Assembly (NCBI RefSeq): GCF_026212465.1 | Contig: NC_080060.1 | Span: 15,694,147 to 15,758,146, forward strand | Source of the DNA: Amaranthus tricolor | Taxonomy: Eukaryota; Streptophyta; Magnoliopsida; Caryophyllales; Amaranthaceae | DNA length: 64,000 bases | Reading direction: 5' to 3' | Part shown: positions 12,030-24,262 of the stretch, in pieces | Numbering within the stretch: the first letter of the stretch is position 1 | Layout of the letters: every line of letters begins with the position of its first letter | Notes under the pieces: model-generated | Databases searched by the model: none | What the model was told of the DNA's origin: nothing | Seen by the model: only the letters and a program-made list of their open reading frames with translations | Made by a program: the position numbers and the translations under genes

Positions 12030-12875
12030 CACTGACCCGAATTCGTCGATGTAAATTAGTATCAATGAACCATACATTCATCTAATTCGTAACACAAAAC
12101 CCGAATCTCTGTTGGTTCCCATCCAACAATTTACCAAAAAACGGATTAATTTTGATGTCGTAAGAGGGTAAATCAAATGATCCAATGGCACAAATTGGTC
12201 TCCAAAGAAGGGGATTAATTCCACCATAAAAAATCACAGTAAATGGCCAACAGCTCCTACTAAATCATCATCTAACTTCAGTAAAACCTCCCTAAAAGGA
12301 CCATTTCCAAGCAAACTCAAATTATTAGCCATTAAATAATCATTATCAAAATTTGTATACCAAAATTCATCATTTTCATGAAATGAAACATAAATTTCTA
12401 ATGCAGCTCTATAAACATTCCTAGGGATTTCCAATTCCTTATTTTGAAATTCAGTAGAATTCTGAATTTCAAACCATAACCCATCATTTAATGGAAGTTT
12501 TCTGAAAATGGGTAGTATTAAATCTGCTAAATTTCCATATAAATCAACCAAAGTCCCCTTTTTTTGATCAAAATTCTCAAATGAGTAGTAATGAAAAGTG
12601 ACGCTAACATGATAAACACCAGTATAAGTTTTATCAACAATATTTCCCATATAAACTAAAAGATTTAAATTAGATTTCATAAGAAGAGATGAATATTTAG
12701 TTACATCCTTACGAACATTCCAGAAGATTCCAGAATGAGTAGGCTGAGTAGTACAACTACGAAGAAGTTCAACCCCTTCAAACCAAATCCCAAATATGCG
12801 ATCATACTGACGGTCAGTGGTTTTTGTGGGTCCTAACTTTGGAACATCATTGTGTTTCTCCTTCTCCTGGTTCAC
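12030..12875 (-). pseudogene. Peptide-N4-(N-acetyl-beta-glucosaminyl)asparagine amidase A (PNGase A) fragment
   Basis: A 213-residue frame (12875-12234) contains RQYDRIFGIWFEGVELLRSC, LVYMGNIVDKTYTGVYHVSV, EIYVSFHENDEFWYTNFDND and GNGPFREVLLKLDDDLVGAV, all hallmark stretches of plant PNGase A. That enzyme removes N-glycans from glycopeptides in the secretory or extracellular space. Homology continues past the frame's end: after loss of one base near 12248, another frame reads WPFTVIFYGGINPLLWRP and SFDLPSYDIKINPF, then a TAG at 12082-12084, then MNVWFID. The signal peptide and much of the normal protein are missing on both sides. It lies wholly between the inverted repeats of a transposon, so it is a captured, decayed copy and not a resident gene. 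Confidence 0.85.
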
Positions 12876-12994
12876 CCTTTTTTAAGCTTTTATTTCTGTC
12901 TAAATTCAATACATGCCATAAACAATGTTTTCTCCGGCGACGGAAAATCAATTCGCTATTTTCTGCATATTCGGGTTGATCGCTGTCGGACTTG
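12876..12994 (-). other. Filler between PNGase A fragment and right inverted repeat
   Basis: About 120 bp of element interior. A minus-strand frame from 13062 runs through it and the inverted repeat, but it has no recognisable domain. Confidence 0.4.
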
Positions 12995-13216
12995 AGATGA
13001 AGCAGCCATGGAAGGAGAGCAGGAAGAGGAAAGGGAAAAGAGAAGAAGAAGAAACTAACCATGGTTAGGTTAAATTCAAAATTTAACGGACATTTAACGG
13101 AAAAATCATTAATAGTGTCACGGTTGTAATTAGCACATACTTGGGGGTACCATTGAAATTAACTGGGGTACCATTGATATTTTTCTATAGTGCAGGGGTA
13201 CCATTGATAATATCTC

Positions 13217-13278
<62 letters not shown>
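13217..13278. repeat. (TTA)n microsatellite in LARD LTR
   Basis: Perfect TTA repeat next to the Pack-MULE-like insertion, equivalent to the longer tract at 20907-21004. Poly-Ile, poly-Leu or poly-Tyr frames across it are artefacts. Confidence 0.95.
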
Positions 13279-13543
13279 TATTTAGTTATTTATTTATCTT
13301 TATTCATCTTCTTGCAAGGGACCTTCATGTACTCACAAATTTAATAAAATAATAATCTTAATTCGAACCTCTTTATTTTAGAAATCGTGATTGTATTTTT
13401 AATATAAATATATGTTAATATTTAAATTCGTATATGAAAGTAGTTTATTAAAACTACTTCTAAATTAATTCAACATAATTATAAAATCCCCAAAACTTAT
13501 TAAAATATTAATTAATGACGTCAGAAAATCTCGGGGTGTTACA

Positions 13544-13562
13544 GACAACCCCTCTTAAAAGG
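13544..13562 (-). promoter_or_regulatory. Polypurine tract of LARD-like element
   Basis: On the minus strand TTTTAAGAGGGGTTGTC immediately precedes the LTR start TGTAACACCCC, with GGGGACGAAACTCC just upstream. This is the usual plus-strand priming position next to a 3' LTR. Confidence 0.6.
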
Positions 13563-16500
13563 AGTTTCGTCCCCGAAACTAGAGTAACAAGTGTACAATT
13601 CATAAAAATTTGTATTTCTAATAACTCAAGAAGGTTATTTAACTATTTTACGCTCTAGAATTTACTCAAGGATCGTGACTTTATTGACACTATTAACAAA
13701 AGGATACTCAGTCTATTAGAATATTCATACATATCTCATTTCGAGTATTTATAATCGCCTAAATTGGCTTAAACAACTAATCAAAAGCATGTAAATATTA
13801 CACCAATTGATTGAAACAATCAATCGAAAGCATGTAGATATCACACAAATTCGTTCAAACAGTTAATCAGAAGCATGTAAATTTGTAATAGGTTGTTATC
13901 ATAGACGCGAAAATGCGTGAAAGTGCAGGAGGAAATGCGTGTAAACGCGCGAAATTCTATTGCATTCTACCCCCCTTAAAAGTTAGTTACGACCCCGTAA
14001 CTCACTAACCTCGAAACATATACAAGGATAGTGTGGTTAGACCGTGAAACTCTAATTATTTAATATCTTTAATCTCAGTACTATACACCCTAGTATCTAG
14101 GCATCAATATGTTCTCTTAGTAAGACAACTCTCCTCAATGTTTACAAAAGTAACAGATCTAGCAGATGTGGCTTTTTTTAAAAAAGTGTATCGCTTGAAC
14201 TCGTAACAACACGAAAAGTGCTGTTATCTAATGTAATTCTTCAAACAACCTTTCCACTTCTACTTGACCACCTAAGGTCGTACTTTTTGATAATCTTGAA
14301 ATGTACGGAAGGTTTTACTATTATAATTTAAACCATGAATGGTGGTAAAATATCAAAACAACAAAGTCGTAAAAGTAAAGTGCACGAAGTTGCTCAACAC
14401 TTAACTCATATTACAATTAGACACCCTAGACCCGAGGATACTTGAATCTTACAAAACTGATTGGTTATCAACTTCCAAATCGATTCATCGCTAACTTTAC
14501 TTATCATAACATAATCCTAACCTTTTACTTACATGAAAATCCTCTTTTCATTAATCATATATGATCAAGATCAAATCATTTTATAACATTTTAAATCATT
14601 CATCATGACTTGATTAGTAGATTAATAACTCAAATTAATAACTCAAAACATAATACATGTTTCAAGTATATAATCAAATTATATATATAACACATTTTAG
14701 CAAGTTACTATAGTTAATAATTATACGTTCGCAGCCATGATATTAGTACACATATCGTAATTATTCAATAATAACATCCTTTATCCATCATAATATCAAA
14801 TTCTAAATACGACAATATGAGGATGATTTAGAATCATGAAGGGCAATGTCAAAGGGCACCAACACTTTTCAGCTATTCATTTACCATACGACTAGATATG
14901 TTGAAAGTATATAATTTATATCCATTAAGATCACGAGCTAATATATGACTAAAGTAATGCATCATGTACATATATAATGACGGTACTAATGGTACTAATA
15001 GGGTAATAATAACAGTAATGATCAAAAAAGATGACATTTTATGTATACATAAAAATATGCACGTTGAAAAATAACTGATGAACACACCTACATCACCGCA
15101 ATTTGCAATATCAATAGCAAAGCAGTTATGTATCATACAGTTTGATAAAGTTGTGATACCAACACTAATTTCACAATATCCAACCTACATCATAACATTT
15201 CCATCACAATACTACCTCTAACTATAAGACCGTTATCTCAACCATATGATTGCTACATTAACACTTCTAAGACTATACTAAAGTACAACAACACAAAGCT
15301 AACAAAATAACGCAACACTTTGAGATTATGCATTACAATTATTCCTTCGCAAATAAGTTGAATTCAATCACCCTCCGACCTAAGATGCGAAACTTAGAAC
15401 TAACAACTATAACATAATCGTTTGTATTAAAACACGTCAAAGTTTCAAAACTCTTTTCATCAAATGCTTATTACGATCCAATGATTTAGTAACATCAATT
15501 AAAACTCTTCTTAACACAAGTGCGAATATTATTTAACTCTCTTTATCGTATAATAATGATTGTTTATAATAATCGTTTAATTCATAATCCATTATCTCGA
15601 TTAATCTCTCAAATTATAATTATTCGCATATTCATTGTCGTTTCTTCAATGTTTAGGTTTAAAACACCTCTTGAATTTTTATTAGGACCACATTATCTTT
15701 AGTAACTCTCCAACTTAAATTACCACGTATCACATTAATCATTATTAAAACAGTAACTTGCGTAAAGTCAGCTTCATTTAGAATCTCATCTAAGTCTTAT
15801 CATTTCAATACGCTAGCAGGACTATTAAATTGGTGATCAATGAGATACTCTAAAATACTTAAAACATTTAGCTGTATCTTACATGCACAAAGACGCTTAT
15901 TCCACCTCATCATCAGGTTATTTTATCCTTATGTATCGTAACTACCCAGAAGGCCACGAGGAAAAAAAATTGTAATATCACTGATTCATTTTTAATTTCA
16001 AATATCATTTTATCATGCTAACGCTTTAAAACCGTCACGATTCTTCTTCACATTATCATCCGATTAAAACATTCATCATTCTATATAAGCATTTAATGAG
16101 ACAAAATGTCTTAATTTTAAAAAAAAAAGTTTTTTTTGACAACAAATAGTGATTTAAAGGTCGTTATTACTCGGCAAACATGAAATACTATATTCATTAT
16201 GATGAGAGTTGGATGCTTACAAAAAGCAAAATCAATGACAGGGGACCCTTATAGTAGTATAGTTTATCAAAATATATATATAGTGGTTACTAAGGCTAAT
16301 AGGTTGACTATCTTTTTCACTCTCAACTGATTCTCAAGGTCTCACTACAAGCATGAGATGTTGGGTTTAGAACTAGCAAATATATGTTACATTAACCAAT
16401 TTAAAGCATCAGTCTCAATCACCGTATGAGACTGAAAATGTTTATTGGTAGACACGATTATGCCACACTAAAACTCAACACCAATGTTACTATAGCTAAT

Positions 16501-17565
16501 TACAAAGGTCAAGAGCCTTAACCTAGAAAGAATTATAACTTCAAATGAAAATATTAAGGCAATTCTAGTTTGAACAACATTACTAATGTGATAATTTAAT
16601 TCAACTGATATAGCATTATCTTTAAACACTTAGAGACGTTGAAAACAATCTCTTAACTTCAACTCATCACTATATGAAGAATATATCAATAATACTCTTA
16701 TAAATCATGGTTCGAAATTGGGGGTTGGATTCTCAAACTATAAACTCTTAACGTGCTCTCGAACTTCTCCTTATATTTAGGTTTTAACGCATCTATACTT
16801 TAACTATGACCGCATTATTATCATCAATTGGCGATTAAAACTTTATTTACAAGATATCGCATACAAGATCCCTTTCTTTCATTTACAATATATCAAATTC
16901 TTATTACACTTTAGCTCTTATCCTTATTCTAGTTTAATCTACTTAGAATATGCTTGCATAGTCATTAAACATATTCAAGAGAATTATGATCACCACTTCT
17001 ATGTTATGATGAACGAATGCACTTGACAAAGGGGATGCTCAAGCAGATAAATAAATAGTGGGTTCATGTATAGGATCAATATCAAAACTCGTAAGCTTTA
17101 TGAAAACAATTAACATGAACAAATATTCAGACACATAAGATTAAATTTCATATAATCCTTACAAGCAAGAGAAAGTTTCCGATGCAACCAACTTCTCTAG
17201 AATTTCATCATTCATACTTCATATCTCCATAATGAATACTTCTAATACAACTCGAGTTGAACCAAATACTCAAAATTTTCATTATTTCTTTATAATAAAT
17301 AATTCAAATCTACTGATTTGTTAAATCGTGTCATCATTCAAACCACCATCATAATTTTTATTTATAATAATAACACACATAAGAATGAGTGTCATAACAA
17401 GCTAAAAAAACTATATGTTTATCTATGCATATGCAACGATAATCATTATACGTGAATATGTAATATGCACCTATCCCATATCTACCTAAACTCTCACAAA
17501 TAACTTCTAACTTCAAGCAATTTCTCAACGAATTTGAGGACACAAAGCGTCGAAAATATGGACCA

Positions 17566-17583
17566 CCGGCTCTGGTAACCACC
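17566..17583 (-). promoter_or_regulatory. Primer-binding-site-like sequence of LARD element
   Basis: Directly inside the 5' LTR, the minus strand reads GGTGGTTACCAGAGCCGG, which resembles the TGGTATCAGAGC core complementary to initiator Met tRNA but is not identical. Confidence 0.5.
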
Positions 17584-18609
17584 TGTAACACCCTTGAATT
17601 TCCAACCCCTTAAACAAAACCAGAATCTTGAAGGAAGGGAGGAAATTCAGGTGTTACATAAAAAGAAAAGGGAACATAATTAAAATAAACGCTAAAGATT
17701 AATTAAAAAGTAGAGTGAGTGGAAATTTCGGCAGCATTTGCCTTAAAACTGTGCGCCTTTGTAGAAAAAAAAAAGTTATTTACAAGATAATAAAGTAAAG
17801 GTACCAACGGCCTATCAAAACTAAGTCATGGCGGAATAATTCGTCGCCAGCTTCTCAAATCAACATGCTAAGCATAGATCGTGGTTCCAGTGTCGACGTT
17901 TGCGTTTTAAAAAGACTTAACTCCTTAAAACCATACAGAGTTATAAACTACGCAACGGAAATACAAATATACGAGGGAGGACACAAGGCCTCATAACAAA
18001 ACATATACAACCAAAATTTACAAAAGATAACAAGAGCTACAAAATCGAAAGATAGCGGTATGACATAGGTTATGCTTTGCCCTCATCACTCTCCCCAAAT
18101 GCAATGCAATGCAAAAGAAGCTCCAGTTGCTGCTACGCCCGTCTATGACCCTCCTGCTGCTCGACATTAGACCAAAGGCCAATGTGTCATAGCAGGACAA
18201 TCATAGAAAGTCATCAACAATCAAACATAAGCACAAACACGTACACGTCAGTAACTAGCATCAAATATAATAAGGCCAACTACTAGATAGCATTATATCA
18301 TAAAACAACATAAGATGATTTCATAAAACGCAAGCACAAATAGTAACCTTTTATCGGCCACTTATAATTCTTAATTTCATTACGTGCTTTCCAACCCGAA
18401 CCATGTGTTCTTGGGTAGAATGCAGGTCTTCACGCTCCCTTTTTCAAACATAAACTCTTGCAAAACACGTATAGTATCAACTCGACCAAGGCATTAAAAG
18501 AATACCTAACACATGACCTTATAGTGCTTGTCTATCTTAAGGTAAGTGTGATCATAGTTTGTAATACCCTTGAGGTAACTTAACTTAGGCACACTTCTCA
18601 CTAGCATAA

Positions 18610-18775
18610 ACTAATCTATCAATAAGTAAATGTTCTATCAATGAGTAAATATTCTATCAAAAAGTAAACTTTCTATCAATGTGTAAGCTTTCTATCAAAG
18701 AATGAACCTTCTATCATTAAATAACTTTCGATCAATGAACAAATTGTCTATCACTGAATAACTTTCTATCAGTGG
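18610..18775. repeat. ~21-bp minisatellite in LARD LTR (right copy)
   Basis: Same TTCTATCAATGAGTAAA-type units as at 9525-9690. Confidence 0.8.
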
Positions 18776-20903
18776 ATCTTTCTCTACTTCCTGGCATAGT
18801 GACACGGCCAAGGGCGTTATCGGCCATCCGGCGCCCATGGCAAAGTACAAGCTCATGCCCCCTACAGTTGACCCTCTCGGGTCCTACCTTCGGGAAAAAC
18901 TAACACACTAGGGTTCTAAACCAGTGAAGAGGCCACCATATTGGGGTTTGGAAGGCCCGCATGGTAACACCTCGGTCAAGGGGCGGGATCGGCCATTCGG
19001 TGCCCAGTGACCCAAGCATGCTCATAACCCCCTTAGGGTGGTCCCGTCGAACCTCACCTAGGGGACTAATAAATCAATCGGACATAATCCAGTTGAGTCA
19101 CGCCAGCTAGTCATTATCTAATACTTTATCAGATGGGAATAACTTCCACTTTCGACTAATAATGAGCGCCCAGCACGCCAAAACCCATTGAGCCACTCAT
19201 CAAAATATGAAATTCACGTATAAAGGAGTCATTCTAACTCCAATTAAAGCATAATCTAATTCTTAAATAAATAAGGGGGTGGTCCCAACCTTCTACTAAC
19301 ACTCTCATTCTCTAAACTATTCTAAGCTCAGGGATTTCATAATCGATGGCCCTTCATATATAAAGTTTTCTCACTAGAACCTCATAGTTTCGATACACTA
19401 CATATTATCACAATAAACAATAATATCGTAAGGGAAATTGCATATAAGGGTTAATTACTGCGTGTACGTACCTGTAAGCGTCACTGCACGATCAAAAGTC
19501 ACAAAATTACCCGACTAAGGCTCTACTTTCCTCTTACAAAATGGGCACGTATATAAGTTATGAGTAGAACTAATAAGTTCCCTTAACTACTTTGCCATAC
19601 CAAACTAAGTACCAAATGAACCGCTATCGCCCATGTAACATGAGTTTCCGATTACTTTAGCACGCACACAACTCATTCAATACAAGTCAAAATCATTAAC
19701 TCAACACAACATAAGTCTTTCCATAAATTTAAAGTAGAAGTATGTGTGAATCGGTTCTTTAGATTAACTAATTTTGAGCATATCGGCTTGCGTTACCCAA
19801 TAATAACTAATCACAACTAAATCTTACAATTTTAATATTACATTAATATAACGATACGGCAAATCTTAGAGTTGTCGCATCGGGATATCATTTGTTACAT
19901 TCTCCGAAGCTATTAAGAACTATAGTCAAACAATACGACAAATTACTTTAGCAATCATTCGATGATAAGTTGACATTATGCTCTTGGCTTACTAATATCA
20001 TGTATCTATAACTTAAATAACAACCTAATAAGGGTATTTGTAATTCACAACAATCAAACCACAAAAATTAGTAACTATTATTCCCAATTTAATCAATCAA
20101 AATAACTTTCATAGTCAACTAAACATCATCACAGTTACTAATTATTCACTACAATAATCTATCAATCAAATCTTGAAACAACTTTTAAAGTAATTTAATC
20201 AATCATCACTAAAATATTGTATAAAACACACATCATTAGTAATTTCATCTCTAAATCCAAGCCCTAATCGTTTCGTGTTCAAAGATAATATATTTAATTA
20301 CTACCCATACTAAGATTCAAAGAAACTAATACAAAATCAACACACAACCCATAATTTTAAATCACACTTCAAACACTAAGTCATAAACATGTTTAATTCA
20401 TCAATCAAATTCTTACCCACAAAAAGATTCAATGAACTTAACAAAAAAATCAACATCAAACTCAATACACTTAATTAAATTCCAAATAAAACTAGAAAAT
20501 TAATTAGAGAAAAGAGAAGAGATGGCTCACAAAGGTGAAACTAGGAGATGGACAAGGAGGTAGGTGGTTTTTGTTGTGGTGGTGACTCACTTTGCGAAAT
20601 GGAGAGAAAGAGTCACACGGATTGTCCCCTGCTGGCAGTACAGTAGCCAAGCTGCTAGTGGAGTCCTTCAGTCCGCCTGCCGCTGAGAAGGAAGATGAGA
20701 CACGGCCTATTGTCAGTGTCTGGGTTGCTGCTTACTGCTCGAGGGAGGAGGTGACACGGCTGTGCAGGTGGTTGCTCGTGGGTGGCTGATTGGGACCAGC
20801 TGCTGGCGGCACAGTAATGGGGAAAAGAGAGAGAGAAGGAGGAAGAGTGAAGGGAGTGACGGCTGGTGGGAAGCAACGACGGTTTCGTGCCCTTTTTATC
20901 AGG

Positions 20904-21031
<128 letters not shown>

Positions 21032-21248
21032 GTTATTTATTTAATAAAATAATAATCTTAATTCGAACCTCTTTATTTTAGAAATCGTGATTGTATTTTT
21101 AATATAAATATATGTTAATATTTAAATTCGTATATGAAACTTGTTTATTAAAACTACTTCTAAATTAATTTAACATAATTATAAAATCCCCAAAAGTTAT
21201 TAAAATATTAGTTAATGACATCAGATAATCTCGGGGTGCTACATAGGG

Positions 21249-21607
21249 TCTAAATCTAATAATTAATCAATAGAGCGAGAGTTTGAGATTAACAGGATCA
21301 TGTTTAACCACATAATTAATTCGAATTTTCATACACACTAATGAGAATTTGATCATACAGGACTTAAGGGGATTCCTGACACCCTAGATCTCTTCAACGT
21401 ATAGCTTTAATCCACATTTTCATTGCATTATTAACTTATTGGTAGAGAAAAAAACCAACCAAACATCTTTTTCCCTTGAGTAATATAATTGGTCGAAATT
21501 AGCAAGTTTCTTGTCCTAACTTCCTTGTGTTCGACCCACGACTACACATATACCATTCGTTGTGGTTAAATAAAATTTGCGTCCTTATTTTTCACGATTG
21601 TTAAATA
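21249..21607. other. Host DNA right of the LARD element
   Basis: Continuation of the DNA seen at 8305-8505. I see no gene. The phrase TTCGACCCACGACTACACATATACC (split here as TTCGACCCACG and ACTACACATATACC, 21530-21553) hints at an old LTR element, but I cannot define it. Confidence 0.4.
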
Positions 21608-22026
21608 ATATTGATCCAATAAGAACTTAAACTATCAATATATCACAAAAGAACGTTGATGGAGAATTTCCTCTAGAAAATCGCCAAAGGCATTTAGCGA
21701 CGGACTCGTAACAGAAATATTCCCTCGCCAACATCCCAAAAGTAGTTGCTTTTTAATGCGATAGACAAGTCCGTCGTAACTCAGTCGTATGACCACAAGC
21801 CATGAAGCAAGTTTTATCTTTTGATATGTATTGCCTCAAAGGTTCTTTGTTTATTTTGAACTACCGCATTATTAAACCCTAGTCGAAGTTCTTCCGGCAA
21901 CTTATCAAAAGCTTATTTTTGTCTAACCTTGAAGTCTACTAATCTCTAATTAAGGATAACATCAAAATCAGGCGGTGGTTTAGTACGGTGATGATGGCGA
22001 AGTTATGCAAGAGACGTCGCCACTAG
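21608..22026. repeat. 419-bp direct repeat, left copy
   Basis: From ATATTGATCCAATAAG to CGTCGCCACTAG this is nearly identical to 27276-27694 (I saw a handful of mismatches). It ends exactly where the left LTR of the copia-type array begins. The right copy runs on through the same point into CATAATAG without an insertion, so it looks like the empty target site. Confidence 0.9.
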
Positions 22027-22850
22027 TGTTAAAGTAAGTGCCAATAATCTTAGTGATGACGTTCACTTTAAACATACGAACAGGCTTTGTCTTGTACTTT
22101 AGAGAGGGTCGATAAAGATGTGTCGAATATGGTTGGTTTAAGGTTTGGAACGGTTGATGAGAGTTGTTTGATCAAAGCAACAAGAAGAGAGGCTGACTGT
22201 GAGTGGCTCGAACAACCGCTCGGTCGAGCAAAGAGTGGCTCGACTAGTCGAGCAGGGGTGGCTCGGTCGAGCGGGGGTCGAGCAATGTGTGCAGAACAAG
22301 TCAATAGCTTCTCTGGAAGCTCGCTCGACCGAGCGAGGTAGTAACTCGGGTCGAGCGGAAGATCAGAAGACTACATTGGATTCTGTTTTGGTCAGAATTC
22401 CTGTGTAGACATTGAATAAGAGCATTACTTCTTGGTTTAATGTAATGTTTATTGTGATGTTTATTACTATGGTTAATTATCATAGTTAATTAGGATGTTA
22501 ATTGTGAGTTTATGGTGATTTATGAGGGAATACTAAGACTGATGAATACTATGCCTATAAATAGGATTCTTCACTCATAGTAACATTCACCACAAACACA
22601 CATATTGTTGAGAGGGCTATTGCATTGTTAGAAGCTAGAGAGTGTTCTTACTTTGTTTTAGTATTTGTGGTCTTGAGAGATTGTTCTCAAGATAAGGGAG
22701 GTTTATTATACTTTTAATTTTTGAATTCATTATAATAAACTATATTTGAGGGGGAGGTATTCAAGATACCTCATAAACACTTGTGTTCTCTTTTACATTA
22801 TATTTTTCATTTGTTTTTATTGTTGAACCTCTTTCAGGCTTGCGCTTTCA
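22027..22850 (+). repeat. LTR A of copia-type array
   Basis: Starts TGTTAAAGTAAGTGCC directly after CCACTAG and ends TTGCGCTTTCA before the primer site. TATAAATA lies at 22556-22563. It has about 20 bp more of the CTCGGTCGAGC-rich stretch than LTRs B and C. Confidence 0.85.
22200..22360. repeat. GCTCGGTCGAGC palindromic cluster in LTR A
   Basis: Six to eight copies of CTCGGTCGAGC/GCTCGACCGAGC in alternating orientation lie at 22205-22357. Matching clusters occur at 24441-24575 and 26658-26790 in LTRs B and C. Confidence 0.8.
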
Positions 22851-22852
22851 AT

Positions 22853-22870
22853 TGGTATCCGAGCGGGAGT
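22853..22870 (+). promoter_or_regulatory. Primer-binding site, unit 1
   Basis: TGGTATCCGAGCGGGAGT lies two bases after the LTR end. It matches the Met-tRNA-type site with one change relative to unit 2 (TGGTATCAGAGCGGGAGT). Confidence 0.85.
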
Positions 22871-22925
22871 GGGTCTTGGGCTATTTGGAGTGTGAAAGTG
22901 AGGTTACAAAAACAAGAAAGACACA

Positions 22926-24257
22926 ATGATTGATGGGAAAAGTTTCTCTATTCAATTGTTTGATGGAAGAATCAATTTTTCCATATGGAAGAATTTGGTG
23001 GAAGATTTTTTGGTGCAGCAAGGCATCGATGATGCGCTATTGAAGGAGAAACCAAATAATGTAGAAGAAGCAAGATGGACACAAATGAGAAAGAAGGCGG
23101 TAAGCACAATCCGGCTTGCCATTGCACCCGAAATCAAGTATCACCACTTGAAAGAGACCGATCCCGGTGAGTTATTGGAAAAATTACAAGCGGTGTATGC
23201 TTCCAAATCCTTTACTAATAAACTTTGCTTGAGGTGGGAGTTGTATCAACTCATGAAGGATGAAAATACAACAATGCAAGACCACATTAACACGTTTAAC
23301 AAGTTGGTGTGCCAATTGTTAAATGCCGATGAAAAGTTGACTGATGAAGAACAAGCTCTATTACTTTTGGCTTAACATCCCAAGGACTATAGAAACATAG
23401 TCCAAACATTGCTCATAGGTAGGGATTCTATCAGTCTTGATCAAGCATTGGCGGCATTGAGAGAGAATGATAGGTTCATGGTGAGAAGAGAGGGGGAAGA
23501 AAAGAAGGATGTTGGGGAGGGCTTGTTTAGTGAAGGTTTTAATAGGGAAAGAACCAAAGAAAAGGGATATCAAGGAAGGGGTAAGTCTCAAGGGAGGGGT
23601 GACCTTAATAACAAAGAGTGTTACTATTGTAAGAAAAAGGGGCACATACAAATGATGTGTAAGGAATTTAAGGAAGACCTTAAGAAAATGAGAAACTTAA
23701 GGGATAATGGAAGAATTGAGAGTGAGAATAGCGGGAATGCCGCTCTAGGCTTTATTGATGATGATGATGACTATGATGGGGCTCTACTAGTTGATGGGGG
23801 AGTGGTTCATAGTAAGAAATGGGTAATAGACTCTGGTTGCTCATTCCACATTTGTTGTGAGAAAGAAAAATTTACTAAGCTTAGTTATGGGGATTATGGC
23901 CTTGTTACTTTACCAAATGATGAAAAGGTGAAAGTAGAAGGTATTGGTGAGGTTATTATTGAGACTCATGGAGGTGTCAAGAGAAGACTTGGTGATGTAA
24001 GCTATGTACCTAAATTTGAGAGAAACCTTATTTCATTAGGTAGACTTGAGAGTAAAGGATGCACTTTCAAAGCAAGTGGAGGGGTTTTGAAAGTCATTAG
24101 AGCGAGCATGGTGCTCATGAAGGGAGTAAGGAGTCATAGGAACTTGTATGAGTTACAAGTTAATTGTGGTAGCCTAGGCCACAAAAGTGTTGGTGATGGT
24201 GTGTTTGGGTCAAAGAGAGTTACTTTTGAAGAGGATAAGAATATTGGACTTGAGGGG
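22926..24257 (+). pseudogene. Copia-type Gag-protease, unit 1 (one nonsense codon)
   Basis: The frame opens MIDGKSFSIQLFDGRINFSI, a UBN2-type Gag start, and runs through SIWKNLVEDFLVQQGIDDAL and LRWELYQLMKDENTTMQDHI. One in-frame TAA at 23373-23375 replaces the SL of unit 2. After it the same frame continues with a CCHC zinc knuckle (CYYCKKKGHIQMMC, about 23620-23660), an acidic run, an aspartic-protease motif (WVIDSGCSFHIC, about 23820-23855) and a GAG-pre-integrase-like end (GVRSHRNLYELQV). Nothing of integrase or polymerase follows; the frame runs into LTR B. Gag packages RNA into virus-like particles. This unit would give only a truncated Gag unless the stop is read through. Confidence 0.9.
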
Positions 24258-24262
24258 GAGAT

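Larger units (their letters stand above)
11802..13216. mobile_element. Pack-MULE-like element carrying a PNGase A fragment
   Basis: Long inverted repeats of about 221 bp (11802-12022 and 12995-13216) start GGGATATTATCAATGGTACC on one side and, read inward on the other strand, GAGATATTATCAATGGTACC. They stay alignable to their inner edges (CATGGTTGCTTCATCT / CATGGCTGCTTCATCT). The unit sits in one LTR of the LARD element and is absent from the other, so it moved in later. Flanks are a TTA-rich tract, where the expected 9-bp target duplication cannot be resolved (TTTATATTA and TTATTATTA). Long terminal repeats that begin with G and a captured gene fragment match Mutator-like Pack elements. No transposase is present. 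Confidence 0.75.
8506..13543 (-). repeat. 3' LTR of the LARD-like element (with insertion)
   Basis: It is 5038 bp because it carries the inverted-repeat element 11802-13216; without it, 3623 bp remain, close to the 3660 bp of the other LTR. The two differ by scattered substitutions and by the length of the TTA microsatellite. Open frames near 11426-11761 recur in the other LTR only because the LTRs are copies. I do not regard them as genes. Confidence 0.9.
13544..17583 (-). other. LARD interior, non-coding
   Basis: This 4040-bp AT-rich stretch lies between the two LTRs. All frames are broken into short pieces. I see no zinc knuckle, aspartic protease, reverse transcriptase, RNase H or integrase motif on either strand, so the element must depend on another element's proteins. 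Stretches near 13960-14000 repeat the CCCCTTAAAAG-AGTT-ACGACCCCG phrase found at the LTR border. Confidence 0.75.

Noticed and set aside
17358..17591. 77-residue minus-strand frame next to the LARD primer site
   Set aside because: Short, AT-driven and without Gag-like features; the position alone does not make it a gene.
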